Positions 8,638 to 16,617 of a stretch of DNA of 64,000 bases are shown in pieces. Position numbers and translations under genes: made by a program. Where the stretch lies: assembly GCF_003667565.1 (NCBI RefSeq), contig NZ_RCUX01000001.1, positions 186,001 through 250,000 of the forward strand, written 5' to 3'. The notes below the pieces were generated by a model, which had not been told where the DNA came from, made no database searches, and saw nothing but the letters and a program-made list of their open reading frames with translations. Each line of letters opens with the position of its first letter. Position 1 is the stretch's first letter. Source of the DNA: Mycetocola tolaasinivorans. GTDB taxonomy: Bacteria; Actinomycetota; Actinomycetes; Actinomycetales; Microbacteriaceae.

Positions 8638-9228
8638 TTAGGGAGCCGGACGTGTGTCGCGAAGCACTCCGACGGCGTCGGTGAATCCGTACGCCTTCTC
8701 AAGCCGATCAAGAATGTGATCGTGCGTCATGACTGGGCCGCGGGATCCGCTCCTCTTTGCAATCTCATTTATTGCGAGATGGGCGCGGTGAGTGCTGACA
8801 CTGACCGCGTGAAACGCGAAGGTCCGCGCCGAAACCACGGCAATTGTGGACGGGATCAGATGGGCCGGAAAGTCCTTCAGGTTCTCCGTGACGATGGCTT
8901 TGGCGTCGGCAGTCTCCGCCGCAGCGACCACGTGCTCATCGTTTCTATCTGGCAGCCCATATGATCCGTCTCGCCACTCCCAGTTCTGTATGAGTGCATC
9001 CGGAAACATGCGGCGCATCGTATCGACGAGTTTGAATGCTCGTGCGTGTGCCTCACGGGGAGTTTTTTGATGCCGGGCAATGAGCTTGTTCTCCTCGCTC
9101 GCGCTGAGCTCGGAGAGAATCGCCTCGCTCCACACGGGACGAAAAGTGCCCTCCACCGCGAGCGAGAGAAAAAAGTCGCGTTGCAGACTTGGCCAAAGAA
9201 CGTTGGTATCGAGCAGCGCGGTGAACAT
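8638..9228 (-). CDS. PIN-domain protein (probable toxin nuclease)
   Basis: 196 aa. N-terminal LLDTNVLWPSL carries the first acidic residue of the PIN active site. Further acidic positions are E in WSEAILSEL, D in GLPDRNDEHVVAAAETADAKAIVTEN and D in LKDFP. This matches the longer PIN proteins paired with excisionase-type HTH antitoxins. The gene starts 13 bases after the HTH gene on the same strand. The likely activity is Mg-dependent RNA cleavage, held in check by the partner. GC content looks lower than that of the neighbours, which fits acquisition as a module. Confidence 0.8.
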   Translation of the reverse strand: MFTALLDTNVLWPSLQRDFFLSLAVEGTFRPVWSEAILSELSASEENKLIARHQKTPREAHARAFKLVDTMRRMFPDALIQNWEWRDGSYGLPDRNDEHVVAAAETADAKAIVTENLKDFPAHLIPSTIAVVSARTFAFHAVSVSTHRAHLAINEIAKRSGSRGPVMTHDHILDRLEKAYGFTDAVGVLRDTRPAP

Positions 9229-9241
9229 GATACCGGCAGTA

Positions 9242-9775
9242 TCAGGGGGCGTCTGTGGAGGGTCGGCGACGAGCGCCGAGGGCGCGACGATTCTCTCTGA
9301 GCGTGGTGAGCATCTCGTCGAGTGGCAGATCTGAGTCGATATCCGTAGAGAGTTCCTCTAACAGGGCGTACTGCTGTTTGCGTCGCTGATTGCGATACTC
9401 CAGAACGTGGGGAAGCGCGATTCGACGGTGGCTACTGACCCGCTCGAACGGAATCTTTCCCTCGTCGAGCAGCTTGATCACGGTGGGTCTGCTGAGGCCC
9501 AGAAGGTCGGCGGCCTGCTGGGTTGAGAGCATCGTGGTGACGGGGGAAATCGTGACGGCGAGCCCGCGGTGCACCGTATCTACCACCTGCAGGAGCGCCT
9601 GATAGATCTCCCGCGGGAGCTCCACCCTGGCGCCTGTGCTCTCCGCTGAGAGATAAAAACGGGGGCTGATCTCGGGGGCCTCGCCGCGAGACGTGAGAAG
9701 CTCATGGACTCGGGCAACCCCGGGCCCATCGGAACCCCCGTATGTTTCGGTCATGGTTCGAGAGATACGAGACAT
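9242..9775 (-). CDS. Excisionase-type HTH protein, probable antitoxin of the PIN gene
   Basis: 177 aa from the ATG at 9775, which has AAGGAGG ten bases upstream; a longer frame to 9847 lacks a good site. A MerR/excisionase-like helix-turn-helix is seen at STQQAADLLGLSRPTVIKLLDEGKIPFERVSSHRRI (about residues 83-120), then a helical tail (LEYRNQRRKQQYALLEEL...) that probably wraps the toxin. It would bind its own promoter and neutralise the PIN protein encoded immediately downstream. Confidence 0.78.
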   Translation of the reverse strand: MSRISRTMTETYGGSDGPGVARVHELLTSRGEAPEISPRFYLSAESTGARVELPREIYQALLQVVDTVHRGLAVTISPVTTMLSTQQAADLLGLSRPTVIKLLDEGKIPFERVSSHRRIALPHVLEYRNQRRKQQYALLEELSTDIDSDLPLDEMLTTLRENRRALGARRRPSTDAP

Positions 9776-9798
9776 CACACCCTCCTTATAAGTGCAAG

Positions 9799-9818
9799 AA
9801 ACGTAACATATTTCGTTT
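9799..9818. promoter_or_regulatory. Weak inverted repeat upstream of the antitoxin gene
   Basis: AAACG (9799-9803) and CGTTT (9814-9818) flank ten AT-rich bases 24 bases upstream of the antitoxin start. This is where an autoregulatory operator would be. The arms are only five bases long, so the call is tentative. Confidence 0.3.
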
Positions 9819-9886
9819 AGAAGGTTTGGGTATTGTTCTGGATTCACCGCCCGTATTCAGGGACCGCGCGGAGCGGCGCGCGGGCG

Positions 9887-10516
9887 CTATCGAGGTCGCG
9901 CTTCGAGAGCGAAGCTCTCGACATAGTCGATGGCGCCGTCGAGTGCCGTGTTGAGGGGCGTGATGCTGCCCTCGGCCTGGGCGAGGAGCATGCCGCCCTG
10001 GAATGCGGCGAGCAGGATCGTGGCGAGGGAGTCGGGGTGGGCGTCCGGGCGAAGTTCGCCGCGTTCTTGCATTGCGGCCAGTCCGTCCCGGAACAGCGTC
10101 CGCCAGCGGGCAAAGCCGGCGGTGACGTCGGGGGTGAGGTCGAGGTCTGATTTCAGCACGTCGCTCGCGAGGGAGCCGAAACGGCAGCCACCCCGCCAGG
10201 AGTCGGGTCGGGCCGCGTAGAAGGCGGCCCAGGAGCGCAGGGCCGCGATGCTGTCGAGCGCTCCCTCCGCGGAGCGCTGGGTGACATCGATCACCTGATC
10301 GCCGCGGCGGTTCAGTACCGCGCGAACGAGGCTCTCCTTATCCGGGAAGTAGAGCGAGAGTTGCGATCCGCTCACCGCCGCGGCCGCACGCACCTCGGGG
10401 TTGGTGGTGCCCTGAACGCCGTGAGTGAGGATCAGCTCGGCGGCGGCATCAATGATGCGATCGCGGGTGGCGCGCCCCTTCGCGGTTGCGGGAAGGGTGC
10501 CTTCGGAAGCTGTCAT
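9887..10516 (-). CDS. TetR family regulator, divergent from epoxide hydrolase
   Basis: 209 aa. HTH near the N-terminus (NPEVRAAAAVSGSQLSLYFPDKESLVRAVL, about residues 40-70), then a C-terminal domain with WRGGCRFGSLASDVLKSD, a pattern common in TetR proteins that control detoxification genes and carry a reactive Cys. It is transcribed away from the epoxide hydrolase gene; two TGGGC/GCCCA palindromes lie between them. It likely represses the hydrolase and itself until an electrophilic compound is present. Confidence 0.88.
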   Translation of the reverse strand: MTASEGTLPATAKGRATRDRIIDAAAELILTHGVQGTTNPEVRAAAAVSGSQLSLYFPDKESLVRAVLNRRGDQVIDVTQRSAEGALDSIAALRSWAAFYAARPDSWRGGCRFGSLASDVLKSDLDLTPDVTAGFARWRTLFRDGLAAMQERGELRPDAHPDSLATILLAAFQGGMLLAQAEGSITPLNTALDGAIDYVESFALEARPR

Positions 10517-10536
10517 TGTGCCAGCTTATCAACAAC

Positions 10537-10585
10537 TGGGCTTGACAGCCCATTTGAATGTGCACAGAATGGGCTTTGTGGCCCA
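10537..10585 (+). promoter_or_regulatory. Promoter with two overlapping palindromic operators
   Basis: A consensus -35 TTGACA (10542-10547) is followed after 17 bases by CAGAAT (10565-10570). The -35 sits inside the perfect palindrome TGGGCT-TGAC-AGCCCA (10537-10552). A second one, TGGGC-TTTGTG-GCCCA (10570-10585), covers the expected transcription start. The two left arms are 33 bp apart, about three helical turns. This is a classic repressor layout for the divergent TetR protein. Confidence 0.75.
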
Positions 10586-10614
10586 ATTTGGGTTGCATCA
10601 TCGAGAGGAACCTC

Positions 10615-11715
10615 GTGTTCGAACCCATCCCCGCCCCCGCCGACGCCCCGGCACGTGCCGACCTGATCCGGCGCATCCACTCCACCCGCCGGATACCGAA
10701 CCCCTGGGCGGGCGACGCAGCACGTGGAATCCCCGCGGTACGCCTCGCCGAGTTGCTCGGGGAGTGGGCCGAAGGTTTTGACTGGTCGGTGCCGGAGGAG
10801 CGCATTCGCGCATATCCATGGGAGTCGGCGGGCGTCGGAACCCGTGCCCTGAGGGTGATTCATCAGCGCGCCGAGAACCCGGATGCGTCCGCGGTGGTTC
10901 TGCTGCACGGGTGGCCTGACTCCGTGCTGCGGTTCGAACGCGTGCTGCCGCTGCTCAGAGACCTCAACGTCGTGGTGCCCGCTCTGCCAGGATTTCCGTA
11001 TGCACTACCCCTGACCGGAGAACCCATCTCGACCGCGGACATCGCGGAAATGGTTGCGGAGGCGATGTTCGCCCTCGGGTATGACCGATACGTGGTCTCG
11101 GGTGGCGACGTGGGCGGCACGGTGGGGGAGATCCTCGCGGCCACACATCCGGAAAGCGTCTCGGCACTGCACCTCACAAACCTGGCGGCGTCGCGGGTTG
11201 CGATGATCGACCCCGCCCACGCGCACCCCGAGGAGCGCGAGTTCGCGGCCCTCGCCGGTCGCTGGCGGCAGGCCAACGGGGGTTTTGTGGCCGAGCAGGC
11301 CACGCGTCCGGGTACGGTGACCACGATGCTGGGTGATTCTCCCGCGGCCCTGCTCGCCTGGATCGGTGAAAAGCTCCAGGGCTGGGCGGGCAGTGCGGAC
11401 GCGTTCGGTGCCGCGGACATCCTGACCTGGGTCAGTGCCTACTGGTTTACCGAAACCGCGGGCACCGCGCTGTCCACCTACGCGGTACCCGCGGCCCTGC
11501 CCGATCGTATCGAGGTGCCGACGGTCTACTCGGCCTTTGGGCGCGACTTCCTGTCCGCACCGCGGGAATTCGTGCAACGCTTCGTGAATCTGGCCGTCTT
11601 CAGCGAGCACAACGACGGCGGGCACTTTGCCGCCTGGGAGGAGCCCGCCGCCTACGTCGACGACCTGCGCCGTGCGGTTAGGCTCTCGCCCGCGGGCCCC
11701 GCAGCATCACGATGA
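10615..11715 (+). CDS. Epoxide hydrolase (alpha/beta hydrolase with EHN domain)
   Basis: 366 aa from the GTG at 10615, preceded by GAGAGGA. The in-frame ATG at 10558 would lie upstream of the predicted transcription start and is rejected. The N-terminal EHN region (ADLIRRIHSTRR...PNPWAG...FDW) is followed by an alpha/beta-hydrolase core: oxyanion HGWPDS, nucleophile Asp in VSGGDVGGTVGE and catalytic His in NDGGHFAAWEEP. It would open an epoxide to a diol. The C-terminal end overlaps the convergent exporter gene by 38 bases. Confidence 0.85.
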   Translation: MFEPIPAPADAPARADLIRRIHSTRRIPNPWAGDAARGIPAVRLAELLGEWAEGFDWSVPEERIRAYPWESAGVGTRALRVIHQRAENPDASAVVLLHGWPDSVLRFERVLPLLRDLNVVVPALPGFPYALPLTGEPISTADIAEMVAEAMFALGYDRYVVSGGDVGGTVGEILAATHPESVSALHLTNLAASRVAMIDPAHAHPEEREFAALAGRWRQANGGFVAEQATRPGTVTTMLGDSPAALLAWIGEKLQGWAGSADAFGAADILTWVSAYWFTETAGTALSTYAVPAALPDRIEVPTVYSAFGRDFLSAPREFVQRFVNLAVFSEHNDGGHFAAWEEPAAYVDDLRRAVRLSPAGPAASR

Positions 11716-13228
11716 CCCCCAGGAGCACGAGGATGATCGCACCGATCCACATGGACTGCTGCCAGCCGAAGACAAACGCCTCGTGTGCGGCCCGGATCAG
11801 CGCGGCCGCGCGGGCATCGCCGGAGGCGGCGAGCGGCCCGGCACCGGCAATGCCCTCCGCGACCCCGGCGGTGAGTGTGGTCGGAAGCCCCGACAGCGCG
11901 GGGGCGAGTGCGGTGCGATAGCCGGCCGTCACCAGCGCGCCGAGGAGCGCGACGCCGAGGGCCGCACCCAGTTCCCGGGTGACGTCGTTGAGCGCCGAGG
12001 CCGCACCCTGCTGCTCGCGGGGGAGCGCGGAGGTAATCGCCTCGGTGGAGGGTGTCATCGCGAGACCCATGCCCGCACCCATCGCGATGAGCCCGGGGAG
12101 AACCGTGAGATAACCGCCGTCGCGAGATACCAGGGCAGCCATCAGTGCGAGCCCTGCGGCTCCCACAAACACGCCGGTGGCCATGGTGGCCCGGGCACCG
12201 ATCCGTGCGGCCAGGCGCGGGGCGATTCCCGAGGTGGCCATCATGAGCAGCGCCATCGGCATGAGGCCCAGGGTGGCGGCGAGCCCCGACCAGCCGAGCA
12301 CCGTCTGAAAGAACGGATACAGCACGATCGAGATTCCCGCCTGCACGCCGAACATCACCAGAAGGAGCAGCGATCCACTCGAGAGGCCGCGGGTACGAAA
12401 CGCGCGCAGGTTCAGCAGCGGCGCGGGATGGCGCAGCTCCCGCCAGACAAAACCCGCCGCGGCGAGTATTGCGATGATCAGCGCGCCGAGGGGCAGTGCG
12501 TCGCCCCAACCGCGTGCGGGGCCCTCGTGCAGCGCGAGGGTGAACCCGACCATCGCGAACATCGAGGTGAGTGCGCCGACCACATCGAACGGCCCTGATG
12601 CCGCCTCGCGGGTGTTGGGTACGGAGCGCACCGCGAGCAGCGCGGAGGCCAGTAGCAGAACTACGGGAAGCGCGAACATCCAGCGCCAGGCCGCCACATC
12701 CACGAGGAGCGCGGACAGGTACATGCCCAGAATGCCGCCGCCGCCGGCCACTCCCGTCCAAATGCCGATGGCCTGTGAACGCTCGGCGGGCGGGAAGGAG
12801 GAGGTGATGACGGACAGCGTGACCGGCATGATCGCCGCCGCCCCGATGCCCGCGGCCACGCGTGCCCCCAGTATCATATCCGCGGTGGGGGCGAGGGCCG
12901 CCGCAATGTTGGCGAGGGTGAATACCGCGGTGCCGGCGAGCAGCATGGTCTTTCGGCCGAGGCGGTCGCCCAGCGCGCCGAGCGGGAGGAGCAGCGCGGC
13001 GAGGGTGATCGTATAGGCGTTGATGATCCAGAGCACGCGATCCTGATCGATGCCAAACTCCAGCGCGAGCTGGGGCTGCGCGACACCCAGGCCGGAAACG
13101 GAGGCCACCACGGCCATCAGTGCGAGGCAGACGGCAATCAGGATGCTGCGGCGTCGACTCGGATCGGTAATGAGCGCGGCACTCGCGGAATCGACGCCGT
13201 GGCTCTGCGGGGAAAGAGGGACGGACAT
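11678..13228 (-). CDS. DHA2-family (EmrB/QacA-like) drug exporter
   Basis: 516 aa, about 14 transmembrane helices. Motif A of MFS is seen as LGALGDRLGRKTM, and motif C-like glycine/proline residues at VAAGIGAAAIMPVTLSVI. The long mid-protein extracytoplasmic loop and C-terminal helix (FGWQQSMWIGAIILVLLG) fit proton-driven multidrug efflux. AAAGGA precedes the ATG. It follows the methyltransferase gene by 80 bases on the same strand, with a GGCGCG/CGCGCC hairpin (13242-13257) in the gap. Confidence 0.88.
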   Translation of the reverse strand: MSVPLSPQSHGVDSASAALITDPSRRRSILIAVCLALMAVVASVSGLGVAQPQLALEFGIDQDRVLWIINAYTITLAALLLPLGALGDRLGRKTMLLAGTAVFTLANIAAALAPTADMILGARVAAGIGAAAIMPVTLSVITSSFPPAERSQAIGIWTGVAGGGGILGMYLSALLVDVAAWRWMFALPVVLLLASALLAVRSVPNTREAASGPFDVVGALTSMFAMVGFTLALHEGPARGWGDALPLGALIIAILAAAGFVWRELRHPAPLLNLRAFRTRGLSSGSLLLLVMFGVQAGISIVLYPFFQTVLGWSGLAATLGLMPMALLMMATSGIAPRLAARIGARATMATGVFVGAAGLALMAALVSRDGGYLTVLPGLIAMGAGMGLAMTPSTEAITSALPREQQGAASALNDVTRELGAALGVALLGALVTAGYRTALAPALSGLPTTLTAGVAEGIAGAGPLAASGDARAAALIRAAHEAFVFGWQQSMWIGAIILVLLGVIVMLRGPRARA

Positions 13229-13308
13229 GGGGTCCTTTCACGGCGCGCGGGCGCGCCAAATAGCGCCCCGACGGTGTGCGAGGCGGAATGAGCGGGTGAG
13301 TGAGGGGT

Positions 13309-13968
13309 TTAGCCGATGCGGGTGGCGCGCACAATCACGTCGACGCGAGAACCCGCGCCGCCGGGATGGGTGCCGGGAACCACGACCTCCTCGGCGGTAT
13401 CGATGTGCCACTGGCCCGCGGGAAGGAGCGCGGTGATCCCCGCGGCGCTCGCCGATGCCTCGTGGGGGTGCTCGGCATGCGAAGCGTCTGAAGCGTCTGA
13501 AGCGTCTGAAGCGTGCGCCGCGTGCCCAAAGATCAGGAGGGTGCCGCCGGGGGTGACCCACCGCGCGATGCGCGCGTAGAAGTCGAGCTGGGGCATCGCC
13601 GGATGGGCGAACGCGGTGAGTACCAGATCGAAGGGCCGTGCGGGTTCCCAGACGCCGAGGTCGGCCTCGAGCCAGCTCACACGATCCCGCACTCCGGCGG
13701 ACTTCGCGCGGCCGCGCGCAACACTCAGCGCGCCGGCGGAGATATCGGCCCCGGTCACGCTCCAGCCGGCCTCGGCCAGCCGGATCGTTTCGGCCCCGGT
13801 GCCGCAGCCGGCATCCAGTGCCCGCCCGGGAAGGAGCCCCGAAATCTGGGCGTCGAGGTGCGGGTGGGGTGGTGCCTGATGGCTGCCGCGCAGGATGGAA
13901 TCATTCCAGTGTGACTCCCAGTAGCGGCGGTCAAAGGTGTGCTCGGTTGGCTGGGGTGGGGTGTTCAT
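13309..13968 (-). CDS. SAM-dependent methyltransferase (class I)
   Basis: 219 aa from the ATG at 13968 (AAAGG upstream). The Rossmann SAM-binding motif LDAGCGTGAETIRLAEAGWSV (about residues 48-68) is followed by the acidic ADIS, motif II EADLGVWEPARPFDLVLTAFAHP and motif III WVTPGGTLLIFGH. The start HTFDRRYWESHW is typical of TehB/UbiE-like small methyltransferases. An insert after motif III contains a Ser-Asp-Ala repeat from a 9-bp tandem repeat in the DNA. Divergent from an XRE-cupin regulator that may control it. Substrate unknown. Confidence 0.85.
   Translation of the reverse strand: MNTPPQPTEHTFDRRYWESHWNDSILRGSHQAPPHPHLDAQISGLLPGRALDAGCGTGAETIRLAEAGWSVTGADISAGALSVARGRAKSAGVRDRVSWLEADLGVWEPARPFDLVLTAFAHPAMPQLDFYARIARWVTPGGTLLIFGHAAHASDASDASDASHAEHPHEASASAAGITALLPAGQWHIDTAEEVVVPGTHPGGAGSRVDVIVRATRIG
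13481..13514. repeat. 9-bp tandem repeat inside methyltransferase gene
   Basis: The unit GAAGCGTCT is repeated 3.8 times without error. In frame, on the minus strand, it encodes (Ser-Asp-Ala)n in a surface insert of the methyltransferase. Copy-number change would add or remove three residues without a frameshift. Confidence 0.9.
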
Positions 13969-14017
13969 GGCGGCCTTTCGCGTCGATATCCCCAGTCTCC
14001 GCGATCGACTTGCCCCC

Positions 14018-14044
14018 TGGCAATCTTCATTGCCAAATGGCAAT
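14018..14044. promoter_or_regulatory. Compound operator of the XRE-cupin/methyltransferase pair
   Basis: Three alternating copies of one heptamer: TGGCAAT (14018-14024), ATTGCCA (14029-14035), TGGCAAT (14038-14044). Neighbours form two overlapping palindromes sharing the middle arm. The last copy ends just before the GGAGGG ribosome site of the regulator gene, which suggests tight autorepression. Confidence 0.65.
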
Positions 14045-14052
14045 ATGGAGGG

Positions 14053-14694
14053 ATGGAACACGATACGAATCGGGCGCTCGACGCCGTCGGGCCGCGGCTC
14101 AAGCGCCTGCGCCAGCGCCGTGACGTCACCCTCGCCGAACTCGCCGAGGCCACCGGTATCTCCGCGAGCACCCTCTCCCGGCTCGAGTCCGGCCTGCGTC
14201 GCCCCACCCTCGAGCAGCTTCTGCCGCTCGCACGCGTGCACGGCGTGACCCTGGATGAGCTGGTGGATGCACCGCTCACCGGCGATCCGCGCATCAACCT
14301 GCGCCCGGTGGCCTGCCACGATGGTTCGACGATCCTGCCGCTCACCCGGAGGCCAGGTGGCATTCAGGCCTATAAGTTTGTGCTCCCGCGAGCGACCGGG
14401 CCACAGGCCCCGAAGTTCCACTCCCACGAGGGCTACGACTGGGTGTACGTGCTGAACGGCATGCTGCACCTGATCCTCGGCGATCAAAACCTCCTGCTCT
14501 CCCCGGGCGAGGCCGCCGAGTTTGATACCCGCACCCCGCACTGGTTCGGGGCTACCGAGGCCGGCTCGGTGGAGTACCTGAGCCTCATCGGCAAGCAGGG
14601 TGAGCGCGCCCACGTGCGCGCGAGCACCGAGGCCACCCTCGCCGAGGCCGCCGCGGATCTCGAGGCGCCCGTCCACGCTTTCCCGCACGACTAG
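14053..14694 (+). CDS. XRE-family regulator with C-terminal cupin domain
   Basis: 213 aa from the ATG at 14053 (GGAGGG directly upstream; longer in-frame starts reach into the neighbouring gene). Helix-turn-helix at residues about 12-65 (LKRLRQRRDVTLAELAEATG...STLSRLESGLRRPTLEQL), then a small-molecule-binding cupin (FHSHEGYDWVYVLNGMLHLILG...LSPGEAAEFDTRTPHW). It likely senses a metabolite and controls the divergent methyltransferase-exporter genes and itself. Confidence 0.9.
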   Translation: MEHDTNRALDAVGPRLKRLRQRRDVTLAELAEATGISASTLSRLESGLRRPTLEQLLPLARVHGVTLDELVDAPLTGDPRINLRPVACHDGSTILPLTRRPGGIQAYKFVLPRATGPQAPKFHSHEGYDWVYVLNGMLHLILGDQNLLLSPGEAAEFDTRTPHWFGATEAGSVEYLSLIGKQGERAHVRASTEATLAEAAADLEAPVHAFPHD

Positions 14695-14705
14695 GCGTGC
14701 GCACG

Positions 14706-14741
14706 AAAACGGCGCGTCACCCTCGGATGACGCGCCGTTTT
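14706..14741. terminator. Bidirectional intrinsic terminator
   Basis: AAAACGGCGCGTCA (14706-14719) and its exact complement (14728-14741) around an 8-base loop give a GC stem with A and T tails on both strands. It separates the convergent XRE-cupin and SGNH-hydrolase genes. Confidence 0.9.
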
Positions 14742-14754
14742 TGCGTGAGGAAAC

Positions 14755-15933
14755 CTAGCCGCGCACCGACCAGGTGTCGGTGCCGTCCGCGAGCGCGAGC
14801 CGCGCGAAGCGCTCGCCCATGATCTCGTGCGACTCCGGCCCCGGGTGCAGGGAGTCCGGCAGCGGGTGGGTGTCGGCATCGGCCTCACCGTAGAGTTCGA
14901 GGCCGTCCAGGAAGAACAGGTTCGGATCGGTGGCCTGGCGCTCCCCGATGATGCGCGCCAGTTCGGCGCGAATCACGCGTAGGGTGAGCTTGCCCGCCCT
15001 GACCTCATCGGGATTGCCGGTGGCGGCGAATCGTAGCGTGCCCTGCACCAGTGCTTCGAGGTCAAACATGCCCGGCCCCGGGGTATCCTCATGGATGCCG
15101 CAGTAGATGGGCGAGACCACGAGCAGCGGGGTGTCCGGGTGGCCGTCGCGGATGGTGTCGAGAAACCCGTGCACCGCCGGGCCGAAGGCGCGCAGGCGCA
15201 GCAGATCAAGGTTGACCAGGTTGATGCCGAGCTTCAGGCTGATCAGATCCGCCGGGGTGTCCCGAATCGCGCGGGCCGTGAACGGGTCAAGCAGCGCGCT
15301 GCCACCGAAACCCAGGTTGACGAGCTCCAGATCTGCCGTGCGCGCGGCCACCACCGGCCAGATTCCGGTGGGTCGGATCGCATTGGAGCCGTGGCTGATC
15401 GAACTGCCGTGATGCACCCAGACCGGTCGCGTGCCCGGGGTGAGCGGCGAAACCGGGGCGCTGGTGCGCAGCTCCACGATCTCGATCTTCTCACCGTGCG
15501 GCAGCCAGATTTCGACGCTCTTCGATTCGGCGGGCAGGCCGTCAAAGCGCAGGGCTGCGGCCGGCTCGGTCTCGGCGCTCGGGGTGCCGGTGGCCAGATC
15601 GATCGTGATGGTCGAGCCACCCGAGGTGGCCGCCTCAGCGACGCGCTCGCCATTAATCGTGAGCTCGACGATGCCGTCCGGCCGCGCGGGTACACCGCTG
15701 AAGGTGGTGCGCGAACGGAAGAGGTCGATCTCGATGACCGTCGCCGTCGTGGTGAACGCCAGCCGCACGCCCGAGGGCTGGGCCTCCACCATGCTCAGCT
15801 GGGGATCGGTGTTCTGAGCGCGCGCCGCGGCGGGAAGGCGGTGTGGCAGCAGGCCGCGCTCGGTGGCTTCCAGCTCGGCGGCACCGCGGATGATCGTGGC
15901 GTCCAGGGGGACTGCGGTGAGTGGGGTGGTCAT
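14755..15933 (-). CDS. SGNH/GDSL-type hydrolase
   Basis: 392 aa, no signal peptide. The N-terminal half (residues 1-165) is a beta-rich accessory domain. The C-terminal half has the SGNH blocks: HHGSSISHGSNA (nucleophile Ser), LGFGGSAL (Gly), LKLGINLVN (Asn) and DSLHPGPESH (Asp and His). Probable esterase or deacetylase acting on a carbohydrate or lipid ester in the cytoplasm. The first bases overlap the stop of the TetR gene upstream (ATGA), so the two are translationally coupled and controlled by the 42-bp operator at 16565. Confidence 0.87.
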   Translation of the reverse strand: MTTPLTAVPLDATIIRGAAELEATERGLLPHRLPAAARAQNTDPQLSMVEAQPSGVRLAFTTTATVIEIDLFRSRTTFSGVPARPDGIVELTINGERVAEAATSGGSTITIDLATGTPSAETEPAAALRFDGLPAESKSVEIWLPHGEKIEIVELRTSAPVSPLTPGTRPVWVHHGSSISHGSNAIRPTGIWPVVAARTADLELVNLGFGGSALLDPFTARAIRDTPADLISLKLGINLVNLDLLRLRAFGPAVHGFLDTIRDGHPDTPLLVVSPIYCGIHEDTPGPGMFDLEALVQGTLRFAATGNPDEVRAGKLTLRVIRAELARIIGERQATDPNLFFLDGLELYGEADADTHPLPDSLHPGPESHEIMGERFARLALADGTDTWSVRG

Positions 15934-16544
15934 GCGTGGTTCCTCTCCGAGGTGGTGTGTCCGTGATGGGATGAGTCGGGTGCGGGCCAGTTGCGCAGCA
16001 GCGCATCGAGTGCGTCAATGATGCTCCGCCAGCTCTCGGCGGCCGGGGGAGCGCTGTGCGCAAACCCGCCGGCGGCCTCGAGTGTGATGAATCCGCGCAC
16101 GGTGCTGCCGATCAGGCGCACGGCGTGTGGATGCGCCTCGGGGGTGAGTCCGTAGCCCGCCAGCACCGCCTCGGTGAGGCGCGCGTGCCGTGGACCCGCA
16201 CTCGCGGCCGCGACCTCCGGGGTGAGCGGGCGCAGCATCGCGGCGAAGCGGCCCGGGTGCGCGAGGGCGTAGTCGCGATAGGCGTTGGCGAGCCCGGCGA
16301 GGGCCTCGCGCTGCGCCCGGCCGCTCGTGGCCTCGGTCGCGAGTTCGGCGAGCTCGGCGAGGGCGAGCAGGCTGATGCCGTCATCGAGCGCCGCGGTGTT
16401 GGCGACGTGCGAGTAGAGGCTCGCGGTCTTCACCCCGAACCGACGCGCCACCTCGGCGAGGGTGACCCGCTCGATCCCCACCTCGTCGGCGAGTTCGGCC
16501 CCCATTAGGATGAGGCGCTCGGTCGTGATTCCAGCGCGTGCCAT
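15930..16544 (-). CDS. TetR/AcrR family regulator of the SGNH hydrolase
   Basis: 204 aa from the ATG at 16544, which has a perfect TAAGGAGGT site; a frame seven residues longer has none. HTH: VTLAEVARRFGVKTASLYSHVANTAALDDGI (about residues 27-58). The C-terminal domain contains WHG-like features (RLIGSTVRGFITLEAAGGFAHSAPP) of the TetR_C_33 group. First gene of a two-gene unit; the operator directly upstream strongly suggests autoregulation. Confidence 0.9.
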   Translation of the reverse strand: MARAGITTERLILMGAELADEVGIERVTLAEVARRFGVKTASLYSHVANTAALDDGISLLALAELAELATEATSGRAQREALAGLANAYRDYALAHPGRFAAMLRPLTPEVAAASAGPRHARLTEAVLAGYGLTPEAHPHAVRLIGSTVRGFITLEAAGGFAHSAPPAAESWRSIIDALDALLRNWPAPDSSHHGHTTSERNHA

Positions 16545-16564
16545 CAGTACCTCCTTAAACACCA

Positions 16565-16606
16565 AAACCTATACATGATAGGAAAAATCCTAACATGTAT
16601 AGGTTT
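16565..16606. promoter_or_regulatory. 42-bp palindrome made of two tandem TetR operators
   Basis: Arms of 19 bases with one mismatch around AAAA. Each half is itself a 15-bp near-palindrome: CCTATACATGATAGG (16568-16582) and CCTAACATGTATAGG (16589-16603), centres 21 bp apart. This fits two regulator dimers bound side by side. It sits 21 bases upstream of the TetR start and 11 bases past the stop of the AI-2E transporter gene, so its hairpin could also attenuate read-through. Confidence 0.85.
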
Positions 16607-16617
16607 GGCGTCTACCG

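Noticed and set aside
11652..13334. 560-codon minus-strand frame in the exporter region
   Set aside because: Shifted frame of the DHA2 exporter; Arg/Pro/Ala-rich without membrane helices, while the other frame has 14.
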